From Acrocarpospora catenulata (GTDB lineage: Bacteria; Actinomycetota; Actinomycetes; Streptosporangiales; Streptosporangiaceae), in NCBI RefSeq assembly GCF_018476525.1, contig NZ_JAHCST010000037.1, forward strand, positions 1-64,000: 64,000 nucleotides of DNA, written 5' to 3'. Under the pieces are notes generated by a model. That model had not been told where the DNA came from. It made no database searches and worked only from the letters and a program-made list of their open reading frames with translations. Positions within the stretch are counted from its first letter, which is position 1. Each line of letters opens with the position of its first letter. The position numbers were made by a program, and so were the translations under genes. This document shows, piece by piece, positions 7,702-16,467 of this stretch.

Positions 7702-8616
7702 ATGGACGTGCAGCAACTCCGGTGTTTCGTGGCCGTTGCCGAGGAACTGCATTTCGGCCGCGCCGCCGAGCGGCTGCACCTGACGCCCTCACCGGTCAGC
7801 CGCGCCGTCCGCGACCTCGAACGCGAACTCGGCGTCGCCCTGTTCGTCCGCCGCTACCACCAGGTCGAGCTGACCTCCGACGGCCGGGCCCTGCTCGACC
7901 CCGTCCGCGACGTCCTGCTCCGCGTGGACAGCCTGAAAGGCCTGGTCAACGCCCCGACGGCGGCCCGCCGCGTGGTGCACGTGGGCGGCACCCACCTGTC
8001 CCCGCCCGCGGTGATGGACCACCTGCTGGCGATCACCGAGCAGCGTTTCCCCGGCCACGAGATCGAGGTGACCACGGCGCCGTCCGCCGAACTGCTGCCC
8101 GGCCTGGAACGCGGCGATCTCGACCTGGCTCTGGTGCACCTGCCGCTCGACCGCTCCGACCTGGACAGCCTGGTCGTGGCCCGGTACACCTTCTGCGTGG
8201 TCACCCGTGCCGACGACCCGCTGGCCGACCGCGACGAGCTGAGCCTGGGCGAGCTCACCGAACGCACCATGACGATCGGCCCCGCCACGGTGCAGCCGAC
8301 CGTGATGAACCGCTTCCACAAACGGCTGAAGGATGCCGGGATCACCTCGTTCCACCGTATGCCCGACCACGACTCGGCCCTGCTGGCCGCCCACATCCGC
8401 CGCAGCCACGGCCTCGCGCTGACCCTGCACCCCCGCCACGGCGGCAGTTCCCGCGTCTTCGACGACGCGGCCTTCGCGGTCGTACCGCTCCGCGACGACC
8501 TGGAGTTCCTGCTGGGCGTGGCCTGGGTGCGCCACCGGGCCGACCAGGACGAAGTCGTCCGTGACCTGGTGCGGGCCGTACGCCAGGAGTGGGCCGGGCA
8601 CACGCTCACGCTCTGA
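7702..8616 (+). CDS. LysR-family transcriptional regulator
   Basis: A 304-residue protein with the standard LysR layout: winged helix-turn-helix in residues 1-60 (LRCFVAVAEELHFGRAAERLHLTPSPVSRAVRDLE), then a substrate-binding domain of two alpha/beta lobes. It is transcribed divergently from the CoA-transferase operon and precedes an MFS transporter. It probably regulates both in response to the substrate acid or a CoA intermediate. Start ATG at 7702. Confidence 0.93.
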   Translation: MDVQQLRCFVAVAEELHFGRAAERLHLTPSPVSRAVRDLERELGVALFVRRYHQVELTSDGRALLDPVRDVLLRVDSLKGLVNAPTAARRVVHVGGTHLSPPAVMDHLLAITEQRFPGHEIEVTTAPSAELLPGLERGDLDLALVHLPLDRSDLDSLVVARYTFCVVTRADDPLADRDELSLGELTERTMTIGPATVQPTVMNRFHKRLKDAGITSFHRMPDHDSALLAAHIRRSHGLALTLHPRHGGSSRVFDDAAFAVVPLRDDLEFLLGVAWVRHRADQDEVVRDLVRAVRQEWAGHTLTL

Positions 8617-8757
8617 CACGTTGCTTTTCCGCGCACGTGCACATGTGGGGATGCGCGATGGTCAACATCGCCGTGGGCTGCCTACGTTCAGCGCACCACA
8701 TCGATCTGAGCCTCGTGAGGTCCGCGCGAGCCGGCTCATCCTGTGCAAGGAGCCGTG

Positions 8758-10155
8758 ATGTCTCACACCCCCCTCGACTCGTCCGCCCCAGAACCGGCAG
8801 CCCTCTCGGCCGGTTCCATCAACGCCCGCATCGACGCGATGCCGAAGGTGGGCCTCAGCCGCGCCGCCTGGTTCGCGCTCATGCTCTGCTTCTTCTTCGC
8901 CAACTACGACATCTCCGTCCTCACCATCACCCTGCCCTCGATGCGGGACGAGTTCGGCCTGGCCGGCGCCCAGCTGGGCTACCCCATCACCTGGAACCTG
9001 GTCGGCTACTGCGTCGGGGCCTACCTGTTCGGCCACATCGCCGACCGGCACGGCCGGCAGCGGGGGCTCCTGCTGACCATCGCCGCGCTCGGCGTCGGCG
9101 GGCTGCTCACCGCGTTCTCGTGGGACGTGTGGTCGCTGACGTTCTTCCGGTTCCTGACCGGCTGCGGGATGGGGGCGGTGCTGGCGCTCTGCTCGGCGTA
9201 CATCGGCGAGCTGGCCCCCAAGCACCAGCGCGGCGGCTACCTGTCCCGCCTCTACACCGTCGGCACCGTCCTGCTCCTGCTGGCCGGCTTCGCCTCGCTG
9301 CCGGTGTTGTCGAACTTCGCCGGGGGCTGGCGCTGGCTGCTGGGCTTCGGCGCACTGGTGCTGCTGGTGCTGCCGCTGGTCAACCGCAGGGCCCTGGTCG
9401 AGTCGCCGCGCTGGCTGGTCACGGTGGGCCGGGCCGGGGAGGCCGACCAGATCGTCCGCGACATGGAGTCCCGCGTCGGCCTGCCGCCCGGCGGGACGAA
9501 CATCACGGCCGAGGCCCCCGTCGAGCAGGCGACCACGTCGGAGGAGGAACGGGTTCCGGCCCGTGCCCTGTTCAAGGCGCCCTACCTGTCCCGGATGCTC
9601 ATCATCCTGGGCTTCTGGTTCATCTTCTACCTCGCCATGTACGGCTACGCCAGCTACCTCCCCCTGATCCTGGAAGGCATCGGCATCTCCACCTCCGACG
9701 CGGTCCTGGTCAGCGTGCTGACCAGGGCGATGCCGCTGATCTCGGCGGTCGCGGCCATGCTCCTGGTGGAACGCATGGAACGCCGGACCATGGTCGTCAT
9801 CGGCACGCTGGTGTTCGCGGCCTCGCTGCTGCTGATCAGCCTCAACCTCGGGGAGACCGTGGCGACGATCGGCGCGCCGTTCAGCTCGTTCGGGATCGCG
9901 TTCATGGCGACGCCGGCGTACACCTACACCGCGGAGGTCTTCCCCACCCGCGCCCGCGGCACCGCCTCCGCCATCGCCGACGGCGTCGGACACCTCGGGG
10001 GCGCGGTGACCCCGTTCGTGGTGCTGCCCATCCTCACCACCTACGGCGCCCGCCCGGCGTCGTTCGCGATGGTGGCCCTGCTGCTGGTCGCGGCCGGAAT
10101 AATCCGGCTCGGCGTACGCACCCGCGACCGGGCGCTGGCGGAGATCGCCACCTGA
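8758..10155 (+). CDS. MFS transporter, organic acid:H+ symporter-like
   Basis: A 465-residue integral membrane protein with about 12 transmembrane segments and a central cytoplasmic loop. It has the MFS motif A (GHIADRHGRQRG) after TM2, an acidic TM1 motif (NYDI) and an ELAPKHQRGGYLSRL region typical of metabolite symporters. ATG 8758 follows an AAGGAG site. The position after the LysR gene and near the acyl-CoA operon suggests uptake of the acid degraded by that operon. The substrate cannot be read from the sequence. Confidence 0.88.
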   Translation: MSHTPLDSSAPEPAALSAGSINARIDAMPKVGLSRAAWFALMLCFFFANYDISVLTITLPSMRDEFGLAGAQLGYPITWNLVGYCVGAYLFGHIADRHGRQRGLLLTIAALGVGGLLTAFSWDVWSLTFFRFLTGCGMGAVLALCSAYIGELAPKHQRGGYLSRLYTVGTVLLLLAGFASLPVLSNFAGGWRWLLGFGALVLLVLPLVNRRALVESPRWLVTVGRAGEADQIVRDMESRVGLPPGGTNITAEAPVEQATTSEEERVPARALFKAPYLSRMLIILGFWFIFYLAMYGYASYLPLILEGIGISTSDAVLVSVLTRAMPLISAVAAMLLVERMERRTMVVIGTLVFAASLLLISLNLGETVATIGAPFSSFGIAFMATPAYTYTAEVFPTRARGTASAIADGVGHLGGAVTPFVVLPILTTYGARPASFAMVALLLVAAGIIRLGVRTRDRALAEIAT

Positions 10156-10168
10156 CGTACTTACTGAG

Positions 10169-10200
10169 TGGCCCTCGACGCGACCCGCGTTCGAGGGCCA
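10169..10200. terminator. Intrinsic terminator-like hairpin after the MFS gene
   Basis: TGGCCCTCGA (10169-10178) pairs perfectly with TCGAGGGCCA (10191-10200) around a 12-nt loop, 14 bp after the transporter stop. A weaker second hairpin (TGGCGT...ACGCCA) follows within 30 bp. There is no long T tract, as is common in actinomycetes. Confidence 0.7.
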
Positions 10201-10229
10201 TTCTGGCGTGGCCACGGCTGACGCCACGG

Positions 10230-10247
10230 AGTAAGTCAAGCCTTACT
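10230..10247. promoter_or_regulatory. Palindrome upstream of the HelD-like gene
   Basis: AGTAAG (10230-10235) and CTTACT (10242-10247) form a perfect inverted repeat with a 6-bp spacer, about 55 bp upstream of the start. A further half-site, ACTTACT, lies at 10159-10165. It is a candidate operator or promoter element for the helicase-like gene; no cognate regulator is identified. Confidence 0.4.
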
Positions 10248-10299
10248 TTTCGCGTTTTCGTCCCCATACTGGATGGTCGGGCGGGAGGAGGCATCGGGG

Positions 10300-12309
10300 A
10301 TGCGGGAAGACGGCGAGGAGTCGCGGCAGGTCGCGCTGGAGCGTGCGGTGGTGGAGGCGATGTACCGCCGCCTCGATCATGCTCTCGCGGAGGCGCTGGC
10401 CGCGCGTAAGCGGGCGCTCGCCGTCGAGATCGACGGTGCCGGGGATCTGTACGCACGCGACGTCGAAGTCGCACGGCTGACGCGCGTGATCGGGGAACTG
10501 CGCGGCGCGGAGCGGGCGCTGTGTTTCGGTCGCATCGACGCGGTCGCGGGCGGGTCGTTGCACATCGGCCGGACCGGACTGCGTGACGGGGACGGCGGCG
10601 ACCTGGTGCTCGTGGACTGGCGCGCGGACGCCGCACGGCCGTTCTACACCGCGACCCCCGTGTCGCCGCTGGGGCTGCGCCGACGGCGCCACCTGCGGCT
10701 GGACGGTCGCACGGTGGTGGGCGTCAGCGACGAGATCCTCGACGGGTCCGTACCGGCCGATGAGGATGTCGTCGGGGACGGTCCGCTCGCCGACGTGCTC
10801 GGCCGACCACGCAGCGGCCGGATGCGCGACGCGGTCGCGACGCTTCAGGCCGAGCAGGACGCGATCGTCCGGTCACCCCATCAGGGTGTCACCGTGGTGC
10901 AGGGCGGGCCGGGTACGGGCAAGACGATCGTCGCCCTGCACCGCGCCGCCTACGTCCTCTACGCGTTCCCCCGGATCGCCGATCGGGGCGTACTCGTGTT
11001 CGGTCCGAACCACCGGTTCCTCGACTACATCTCCGACGTGCTGCCCTCCCTCGGCGAGAACGACGTGCGGCTCGCGACCGCGACGGACCTGGTGGGCGTG
11101 CGGCCGAGCGCCACCGAGTCCGACGCGGCCGCCCAGCGGAAAGGACGGGGAGAGCTCGCGGTCGCCCTCGCCGGCTGGGTACGCGACCGGCAGCCGCACG
11201 GTGTCCCCTTCGAGATCAAGGTCGGTCACGACACGCTCGTCCTGGACGGGCGGACGGTCGACGACGCCCGCACCCACGCCCTCCGGGACGGTCAGGCGTA
11301 CAACCCCGCGCGTGCGCTGTTCAGAGAGCTCGTGGCCGACGAGCTCGTGGACCTGCTGGAGCGACGCGCGATCGAGACGCTCGACGAGATCGACGCGGAC
11401 GTGGCGACCATGCTCGACCTGGACCTCGACCAAGCCGTCGCCGCGGACCTGCGCACCCTCGGTCTCGACGAGACCGTCCCCACCGCCGACCTCCCCGAGT
11501 TCGACCGGGACGGGATCCGCGCCACGCTCATCGACGACTCCGACTTCGAGGCCGCCATCGACACCGTGTGGCCGCGCCTGGACGCCACCACCGTCCTGGC
11601 GGATTACCTCAAGTCCCCTACGGCGGGACTCACCCACGCCGACCTGGCCCTGCTCGACGAGGTACGCAGCCTGGTCGACGGACCGCCGGAACAGGTCTTC
11701 GGTCACATCGTGGTGGACGAGGCCCAGGAACTGACCGAGATGGAGTGGCGGATGCTCATGCGCCGCTGCCCCGCCCGCTCGATGACCGTCGTGGGCGACT
11801 TCGCGCAGTCCGGATCGGGTACGACGATCCACTCGTGGACGGCGGCACTCGGACCCTTCGTCGGCACCCGATTCGAACCGCACACGCTGACCGTCAACTA
11901 CCGCACCACCGCGGAAATCCTCGACACCGCCCTCCCGCTCCTCGCCCGCATCGCGCCCGACCAGGAGATATCCCGTTCCATCCGGCACGGCGAACCGCCC
12001 CGCATCGTCCACGTCGCGCAGACCGGCCTGCTCGACGACCTCCGCGAACGGCTGCGCCACGAGGCCGAGGCACACCCCGGCGAGTTGGTCGGCGTCATCA
12101 GCACTGCCGGACGCGCAGCCGAACTGGCCGCCGGGCTCGACGGAACGGGGGCGATCACGATCGCGGCCCCCGACGCCCGCGGGCTCGAGTTCGACGCCGT
12201 CCTCGTCGTCGACCCCGCGGGCATCGAGGCAGGTCGCACGGCCGGCCCTCGCGACCTGTACGTGGCGATGACACGTGCGACCAAACGCCTGTACGTGATC
12301 TTTAGTTGA
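10300..12309 (+). CDS. helD: HelD-like RNA polymerase-associated UvrD-family ATPase
   Basis: A 669-residue superfamily 1 helicase-like protein. Residues 1-70 form an N-terminal coiled coil, then comes the HelD-specific domain (FGRIDAVAGGSLHIGRTGL, LVDWRADAARPFYTATP). Walker A (GGPGTGKT) is at about residue 202, the DEAQELTEMEWRML box II/III and a TVNYRTTAEI motif follow, and the C-terminus has LYVAMTRATKRLYV (motif VI). HelD proteins pull apart stalled RNA polymerase-DNA complexes; the actinomycete HelR subgroup protects polymerase against rifamycins. I chose ATG 10300 because GGGAGGAG lies 9 bp upstream; an ATG at 10273 is in frame but lacks a site. Its end overlaps the convergent esterase gene by 8 bp. 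Confidence 0.88.
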   Translation: MREDGEESRQVALERAVVEAMYRRLDHALAEALAARKRALAVEIDGAGDLYARDVEVARLTRVIGELRGAERALCFGRIDAVAGGSLHIGRTGLRDGDGGDLVLVDWRADAARPFYTATPVSPLGLRRRRHLRLDGRTVVGVSDEILDGSVPADEDVVGDGPLADVLGRPRSGRMRDAVATLQAEQDAIVRSPHQGVTVVQGGPGTGKTIVALHRAAYVLYAFPRIADRGVLVFGPNHRFLDYISDVLPSLGENDVRLATATDLVGVRPSATESDAAAQRKGRGELAVALAGWVRDRQPHGVPFEIKVGHDTLVLDGRTVDDARTHALRDGQAYNPARALFRELVADELVDLLERRAIETLDEIDADVATMLDLDLDQAVAADLRTLGLDETVPTADLPEFDRDGIRATLIDDSDFEAAIDTVWPRLDATTVLADYLKSPTAGLTHADLALLDEVRSLVDGPPEQVFGHIVVDEAQELTEMEWRMLMRRCPARSMTVVGDFAQSGSGTTIHSWTAALGPFVGTRFEPHTLTVNYRTTAEILDTALPLLARIAPDQEISRSIRHGEPPRIVHVAQTGLLDDLRERLRHEAEAHPGELVGVISTAGRAAELAAGLDGTGAITIAAPDARGLEFDAVLVVDPAGIEAGRTAGPRDLYVAMTRATKRLYVIFS

Positions 12310-13651
12310 AGCCGAAACCCGGCGGCAGGGGGCTGCGCCTGAACAGCCCGGCCGGTACCGAGTCGGCGATCGCCTTGTAGCCGGTCGGGTTGAAGTGCAG
12401 GTGGTCGCCGACGTCGTAGGCGGGCAGGAGTTGCCGCGGGTTGGCCGGATCGCGGGTCACCTTGTCGAAGTCGATGACCGCGTCGAAGCGCCGGCTGCTC
12501 CGGATCCACTGGTTGACCCGCTGGCGGGCCGCCTCCCGGTATCCGGCCGGGTCGTCGTACGGGCTGTTGCCGCCGAAGGCGGTCAAGGTCGCACCGTAGA
12601 CGCGGATGCCCTGTGCGTGGGCGCGCAGGATGATCTGCTCGTACGCCGCGATCAGGTCGGCCGCGACCTGCTGCTGGGCGGCCGCGGTGGCGTCGGCGGT
12701 GCCGATGTCGTTGACCCCCTCGAAGACCAGCAGCCATTCCACCCCGCTCTGCGCCAGCACGTCGCGGTCCACCCGGGCCAGGGCGTTGGGGCCGAGCCCG
12801 TCGTTGAGCACCCGGTTCCCGCCGGCGGCCTGGTTGAGGATGGCCACCTCGTCGGCGCCGTGCCGGGTGCGCAGCCGGTCCAGCAGCTGGTCGGGCCAGC
12901 GGTTGTTCATGTTGGTGGTGGAGCCGCGGCCGTCGGTCAGCGAGTCGCCGAGCATGACCGCCGCCGCGGTCCCGTCCTTGGCCCAGGTCTCGACGCCGCT
13001 GAGGAAGTACCAGTGGTCGGTGGGGGTGGCGCCGGGCAGGTCCACGTCGGTGACGTGGTCACCGGCGAGCAGGTGGGAGGTGGTCCGGGAGCCCGGGTGG
13101 GAGGTGATGTTGTTGGACGCCTGGCCCTGGGCCAGGTAGACGGTCACCGTGAGGTTGGTCCCGGCGGCGACCTTGAAGTTCAGCGGGTCGGAGACCGCGA
13201 GCGCGCCGACCGGGATGGAGACCGAGGGCCTGCCCTGGAAGGTCACCGGCCGGGCGGTGCCCGCCTGGATCGAGCCGACGCCGGCCTGGCCGCCGGCCGG
13301 GAGCGCGATGGAGACCTTGGTGATGGGCAGGGCCGTGCCGCCGAACGCGTTGGAGAAGCGCAGCCGCAGCTGCCCGCCGCCGATGGTGACCCGTACGGTC
13401 TGCCGCAGCGTGGCGTCGGCCATGACCAGGTTGTCCTGCGTGAACGGCGCGGGCGGCATGTTGTTCGGCTCCGTCAGCTGCGGCATCGACACCCAGCTGT
13501 TGACCCAGTGCCCCTTCATCGCGGGCGTGACGGTGACACCGGTGGCCACGCCCAGCGCGGGGTACACGGTGACGACGGCCACCGCGAGAACCGCCGCTAT
13601 GGCCAGCTTGACGATCGTGTGGTTTCCGTACGCGGACATGAAGCGTTTCAT
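12302..13651 (-). CDS. Secreted SGNH/GDSL-type esterase
   Basis: A 449-residue exported hydrolase with an N-terminal signal peptide (hydrophobic core IVKLAIAAVLAVAVVTV). About 180 residues of beta-sandwich lead into the SGNH domain: block I VMLGDSLTDGRG (nucleophile Ser), block II QAAGGNRVL, block III FEGVNDIG and block V DHLHFNPTGY with the catalytic Asp and His. This layout matches actinomycete secreted lipases/esterases that deacylate polysaccharides or lipids. ATG 13651 follows a GGGAGG site; a TTG one codon upstream is less likely. It is convergent with the HelD gene. Confidence 0.92.
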   Translation of the reverse strand: MKRFMSAYGNHTIVKLAIAAVLAVAVVTVYPALGVATGVTVTPAMKGHWVNSWVSMPQLTEPNNMPPAPFTQDNLVMADATLRQTVRVTIGGGQLRLRFSNAFGGTALPITKVSIALPAGGQAGVGSIQAGTARPVTFQGRPSVSIPVGALAVSDPLNFKVAAGTNLTVTVYLAQGQASNNITSHPGSRTTSHLLAGDHVTDVDLPGATPTDHWYFLSGVETWAKDGTAAAVMLGDSLTDGRGSTTNMNNRWPDQLLDRLRTRHGADEVAILNQAAGGNRVLNDGLGPNALARVDRDVLAQSGVEWLLVFEGVNDIGTADATAAAQQQVAADLIAAYEQIILRAHAQGIRVYGATLTAFGGNSPYDDPAGYREAARQRVNQWIRSSRRFDAVIDFDKVTRDPANPRQLLPAYDVGDHLHFNPTGYKAIADSVPAGLFRRSPLPPGFGFN

Positions 13652-14098
13652 CAACCGGCCTCCCGCCGATACTGCTCATTTCGAGGTACCAGGTACGCCG
13701 ACGGCATGGCGAAGCCAGGGGCTCCATCCGGGGTACGTTTCGCCAGCGCCGCTCTGTCCGGCCGTCGGCCACCCGACGAGCCGTCGTACGCCGCTGACCA
13801 CTGGGAGCGCGCGTGTTCAGCCGCTTCGGGCCTCAGTTTCAGCCGCCGCACCACAGGCGTCAACAAGATCTGTCAACACCCACTGCGACCACGCCGACGG
13901 CAGCGACCCTGAGCAGGGATCATGCTTCAGAAACTTTTGGAAGCAACCTGAAACTTTCGGACCTCGGATGCGTGCCCGGCGAGAGCGGCGGCTTCGGCGG
14001 CAAGTTATCGATCAAGACCGACAAAAGCCGGGCCCGGTAGCCGACCTTCGCTTCGTTTCCAAGTGACCTGCAAGACGGCGATCTTAACGTGCTGCGAC
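13652..14098. other. 447-bp intergenic region between divergent secreted-protein genes
   Basis: The space separates the SGNH esterase (minus) from the lipoprotein (plus). It holds two related boxes described separately at 13930-13958. No short gene here has both a ribosome site and convincing codon use. The right half is more AT-rich than its surroundings, which fits promoters. Confidence 0.6.
13930..13958. promoter_or_regulatory. Paired GAAACTTTC-type boxes (candidate LacI-family operator)
   Basis: GAAACTTTT (13930-13938) and the perfect palindrome GAAACTTTC (13950-13958) are 20 bp apart, two helical turns on the same face. GAAAnTTTC boxes are known targets of LacI-family regulators of xylan and glycoside-hydrolase genes in actinomycetes. 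They lie about 140 bp upstream of the lipoprotein start. Regulation of either flanking gene is inferred. Confidence 0.45.
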
Positions 14099-14869
14099 AT
14101 GGGAAGACGGCTGATGATCTACGTCCTGTTGATGACCCTCACCGGGTGCGGGATGGCGGGGATCACTAACGAAGGTCAGGTGAACGGCTCGATGAGACAG
14201 GGGGACATCGAACCCGGCGTGCTGAAGGGGCGGGTGGTCGACGCGGCGGGCAGTCCGATTCAGGGGGCCGAGGTTGTCGCCGACAACCAGTTGCTTTACG
14301 ACAGCAACGGGGTCGTACGGACGAATGACGACGGTTTCTACCGGGTCGAGACGAACATCGGGGCGACCTTCCACGCGACGGGAACGGTGACCAGGCAGTA
14401 CAACGGTCAGGACTACACCCTGAACCTGGCGCCCGACGACGACGGCCCCTTCGCCGGGCCGAGCGGTGCGATCAGGAACTTCACCTGGAAACTTTCGGGG
14501 AAGCGGGCCGACGGTCTCGGCTTCTACGGCGGCAAGGTGCTCTTCAACCTGGACATCACCGATCCGCTCAACCCGAACGCCTTCCTGGAGGACGAGAAGG
14601 TGCAGCTCACTCTCACTCCGGACGGTCCCTTGATCGACGGTTCCGAAGGGTCCCCGATCGTGGGGATGGCGACGAGAAACGGCGACGGCTCCGGCCTGGA
14701 GGACGTGCCCATCGGCCGTTACCGAATCACCGCCGACTACGAGGGCCGCCCACTCGCCGTGAAGCCACGCAGAGGCGGCGACTACGCGACGGAGGTCGTC
14801 GCCGACTTCGCCCCCATCATGACCGGCGTCTACTTCATCGAGTTGGAGCTCGCACTCCCCCGCGGGTGA
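14099..14869 (+). CDS. Lipoprotein with carboxypeptidase-regulatory-like (Ig-like) domain
   Basis: A 256-residue exported protein. Starting at ATG 14099 gives MGRRLMIYVLLMTLTGC, a short signal with an RR n-region and an LTGC lipobox; the alternative ATG at 14114 would lose the charged n-region. The mature part contains a CarboxypepD_reg-like fold (VLKGRVVDAAGSPIQGAEVVADN, then GFYRVETNIG), followed by a beta-rich C-terminus. Such domains are usually binding or stability modules on cell-surface proteins. No enzyme motif is present. Confidence 0.75.
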   Translation: MGRRLMIYVLLMTLTGCGMAGITNEGQVNGSMRQGDIEPGVLKGRVVDAAGSPIQGAEVVADNQLLYDSNGVVRTNDDGFYRVETNIGATFHATGTVTRQYNGQDYTLNLAPDDDGPFAGPSGAIRNFTWKLSGKRADGLGFYGGKVLFNLDITDPLNPNAFLEDEKVQLTLTPDGPLIDGSEGSPIVGMATRNGDGSGLEDVPIGRYRITADYEGRPLAVKPRRGGDYATEVVADFAPIMTGVYFIELELALPRG

Positions 14870-14904
14870 CGGCGCCGCCATACAGGGCCGACGTCGAGGG
14901 CGCG

Positions 14905-15300
14905 TTAACGGAAGTAGAAGAACCGGCCGCCGCCGGCTTCGATTTCCGGGAGGGAGGTTGCGGCCATGCCGAGCGTGTCCACGCCGGACTGTGGATAGCC
15001 CGCGCGGCGCAGGACGGCTCTGGCGTGGTCCAGATACTCCGCCAGCACGGCGGGCGTGCGGACCTGCTCGGCCTGCTCGGCCGTGTCGAAGATCAGCCAG
15101 ACGGATACGTCGTCCGGACTGCCGTCGAACGGGCCGATGATCTGAAGGTCGACGGGCCGGAGCTCCAAACCGTCGAATCCGTCGGCCTCCAACTGCTCGC
15201 TCAGAAAGATCATATGGGCAAAGTGGATCTCCGCCTCCTCCGCCTCCCGCTGCTGACGGAGGCGCTTCCTGGCTCTCTTGTTCAGCGGCTTGTCGGTCAC
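14905..15300 (-). CDS. Hypothetical small protein
   Basis: A 131-residue protein with a GTG start at 15300 behind a GGAGACGGAG ribosome site. The first 25 residues are a basic/acidic helix (NKRARKRLRQQREAEEAE); the rest alternates strands and helices (VDLQIIGPFDGSPDDVSVWLIFDTAEQAEQ, AEYLDHARAVLRRAGY). It is not recognised as any family. It converges with the lipoprotein gene. Confidence 0.65.
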   Translation of the reverse strand: MTDKPLNKRARKRLRQQREAEEAEIHFAHMIFLSEQLEADGFDGLELRPVDLQIIGPFDGSPDDVSVWLIFDTAEQAEQVRTPAVLAEYLDHARAVLRRAGYPQSGVDTLGMAATSLPEIEAGGGRFFYFR

Positions 15301-15653
15301 GACTCCGTCTCCTAGCCGTGGTTCGGTCCTGCCGTCACGATGAGCCGTTGATCGTGCCGTCGGTCAACTCGTACCCGATACATTTCTGTGACCCTGGATT
15401 CGGGTTTTAAAAATCGCCGAGCAAATTCGGCCCCGACCCACCCTTTGTTTGCGCGGCCCAAAAATCGCTGAATCTGCACAGACAATGCGCGCGCTTCATT
15501 ATTTCCAGCAAAACCACTCGCATGGGTATTTATTGGAGAAATCACGCGCCAATCAAACTTGTAGCCTTCCAGAACATTGCTGGGCCTGTGGCTCCACCAG
15601 TACGTTCCGCCGTTGGTATCAGTTGCCGATTTCTTAATCAGGGAGAAAGCGAC
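15301..15653. other. AT-rich intergenic and promoter region upstream of an alpha/beta hydrolase
   Basis: This 353-bp stretch contains the most AT-rich DNA seen in the window (roughly 15390-15560, with runs such as TTTTAAAAATCG and CATTATTTCC). It lies between divergent genes. No credible small gene or strong hairpin is visible. It may be a long regulatory region or foreign DNA next to the hydrolase. Confidence 0.55.
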
Positions 15654-16364
15654 ATGTCTGAAACCTTCGTTCTCATTGCCGGTGGCTGGCACGGCGGCTG
15701 GGCCTGGCGACCGGTCGCTCAGTACCTCCGCGCCGCCGGCCATCGCGTCCTCGCCCCGACGATGCCCGGCCTGAACGACGGCGACGACCCCACCGCGTAC
15801 GAGCTGTGCGACGTCATCTCCTACGTCGTCGACCTGGTCGAACGCAAGGACCTCCGGGATGTGACCCTGGTCGGCCACAGCTGGGCAGGCTACGTCATCA
15901 CCGGCGCCGTGCCCCGCCTGGTCTCCCGCCTCCGCAAGGTCGTCTACTGGAGTGCCTTCGTCCCCGCCGAAGGCGTCCCGCTCTTCGGCGAGGTACCCCC
16001 GCCGTTGCAGGACCTCCTGACCACCCTGGCCAGGCAGTCCGCCGACAACACCGTGCTGATGCCCCTGGAACGCTGGCGGCAGGCCTTCATGCAGGACGCC
16101 ACCCCCGACGCCCAGGGCATCGTGCACTCCCTGCTGGTCCCCCAGCCCTTCCAGTACCTGACCACCCCCGTCGCCCCGGTCGACTTCGCCCGGCTCGGCG
16201 TCCCCGCGGGCTACGTCCTGACCACCGAGGACATCACGCTCACCCCCACCGACTGGACCCGCTTCACCGGCCGCCTCGGCCTGACCCCCACCCTCGCCCC
16301 CGGCAGCCACGAGGCCTGCTTCACCCAGCCGGACAGCCTCGCCCGGGCCCTCCTCACCGCCTGA
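15654..16364 (+). CDS. Alpha/beta hydrolase (esterase-like)
   Basis: A 236-residue single-domain alpha/beta hydrolase. Strand 1 leads to the oxyanion motif (AGGWHGGWAWRPVA), the nucleophile elbow is GHSWAG, and the C-terminal catalytic His is in PGSHEACF. The pattern is close to plant-type salicylate-binding/methylesterase-like hydrolases common in actinomycetes. ATG 15654 follows GGGAGAAAG. It appears monocistronic behind an unusually AT-rich leader. Confidence 0.88.
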   Translation: MSETFVLIAGGWHGGWAWRPVAQYLRAAGHRVLAPTMPGLNDGDDPTAYELCDVISYVVDLVERKDLRDVTLVGHSWAGYVITGAVPRLVSRLRKVVYWSAFVPAEGVPLFGEVPPPLQDLLTTLARQSADNTVLMPLERWRQAFMQDATPDAQGIVHSLLVPQPFQYLTTPVAPVDFARLGVPAGYVLTTEDITLTPTDWTRFTGRLGLTPTLAPGSHEACFTQPDSLARALLTA

Positions 16365-16467
16365 CCGATCACCCGGCGCCGAGGCCGCCCCGCTCGACGA
16401 GCTGGCGTCACTACTCAACATCATCCATATCCATATCTACTGATGACCGATGGGGCACCCTTGAACG

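Noticed and set aside
10156-10299. A rifamycin-associated element upstream of the HelD-like gene
   Set aside because: I looked for the known near-palindromic GGGGCTTGC-type element and did not see it; only the AGTAAG palindrome is there.
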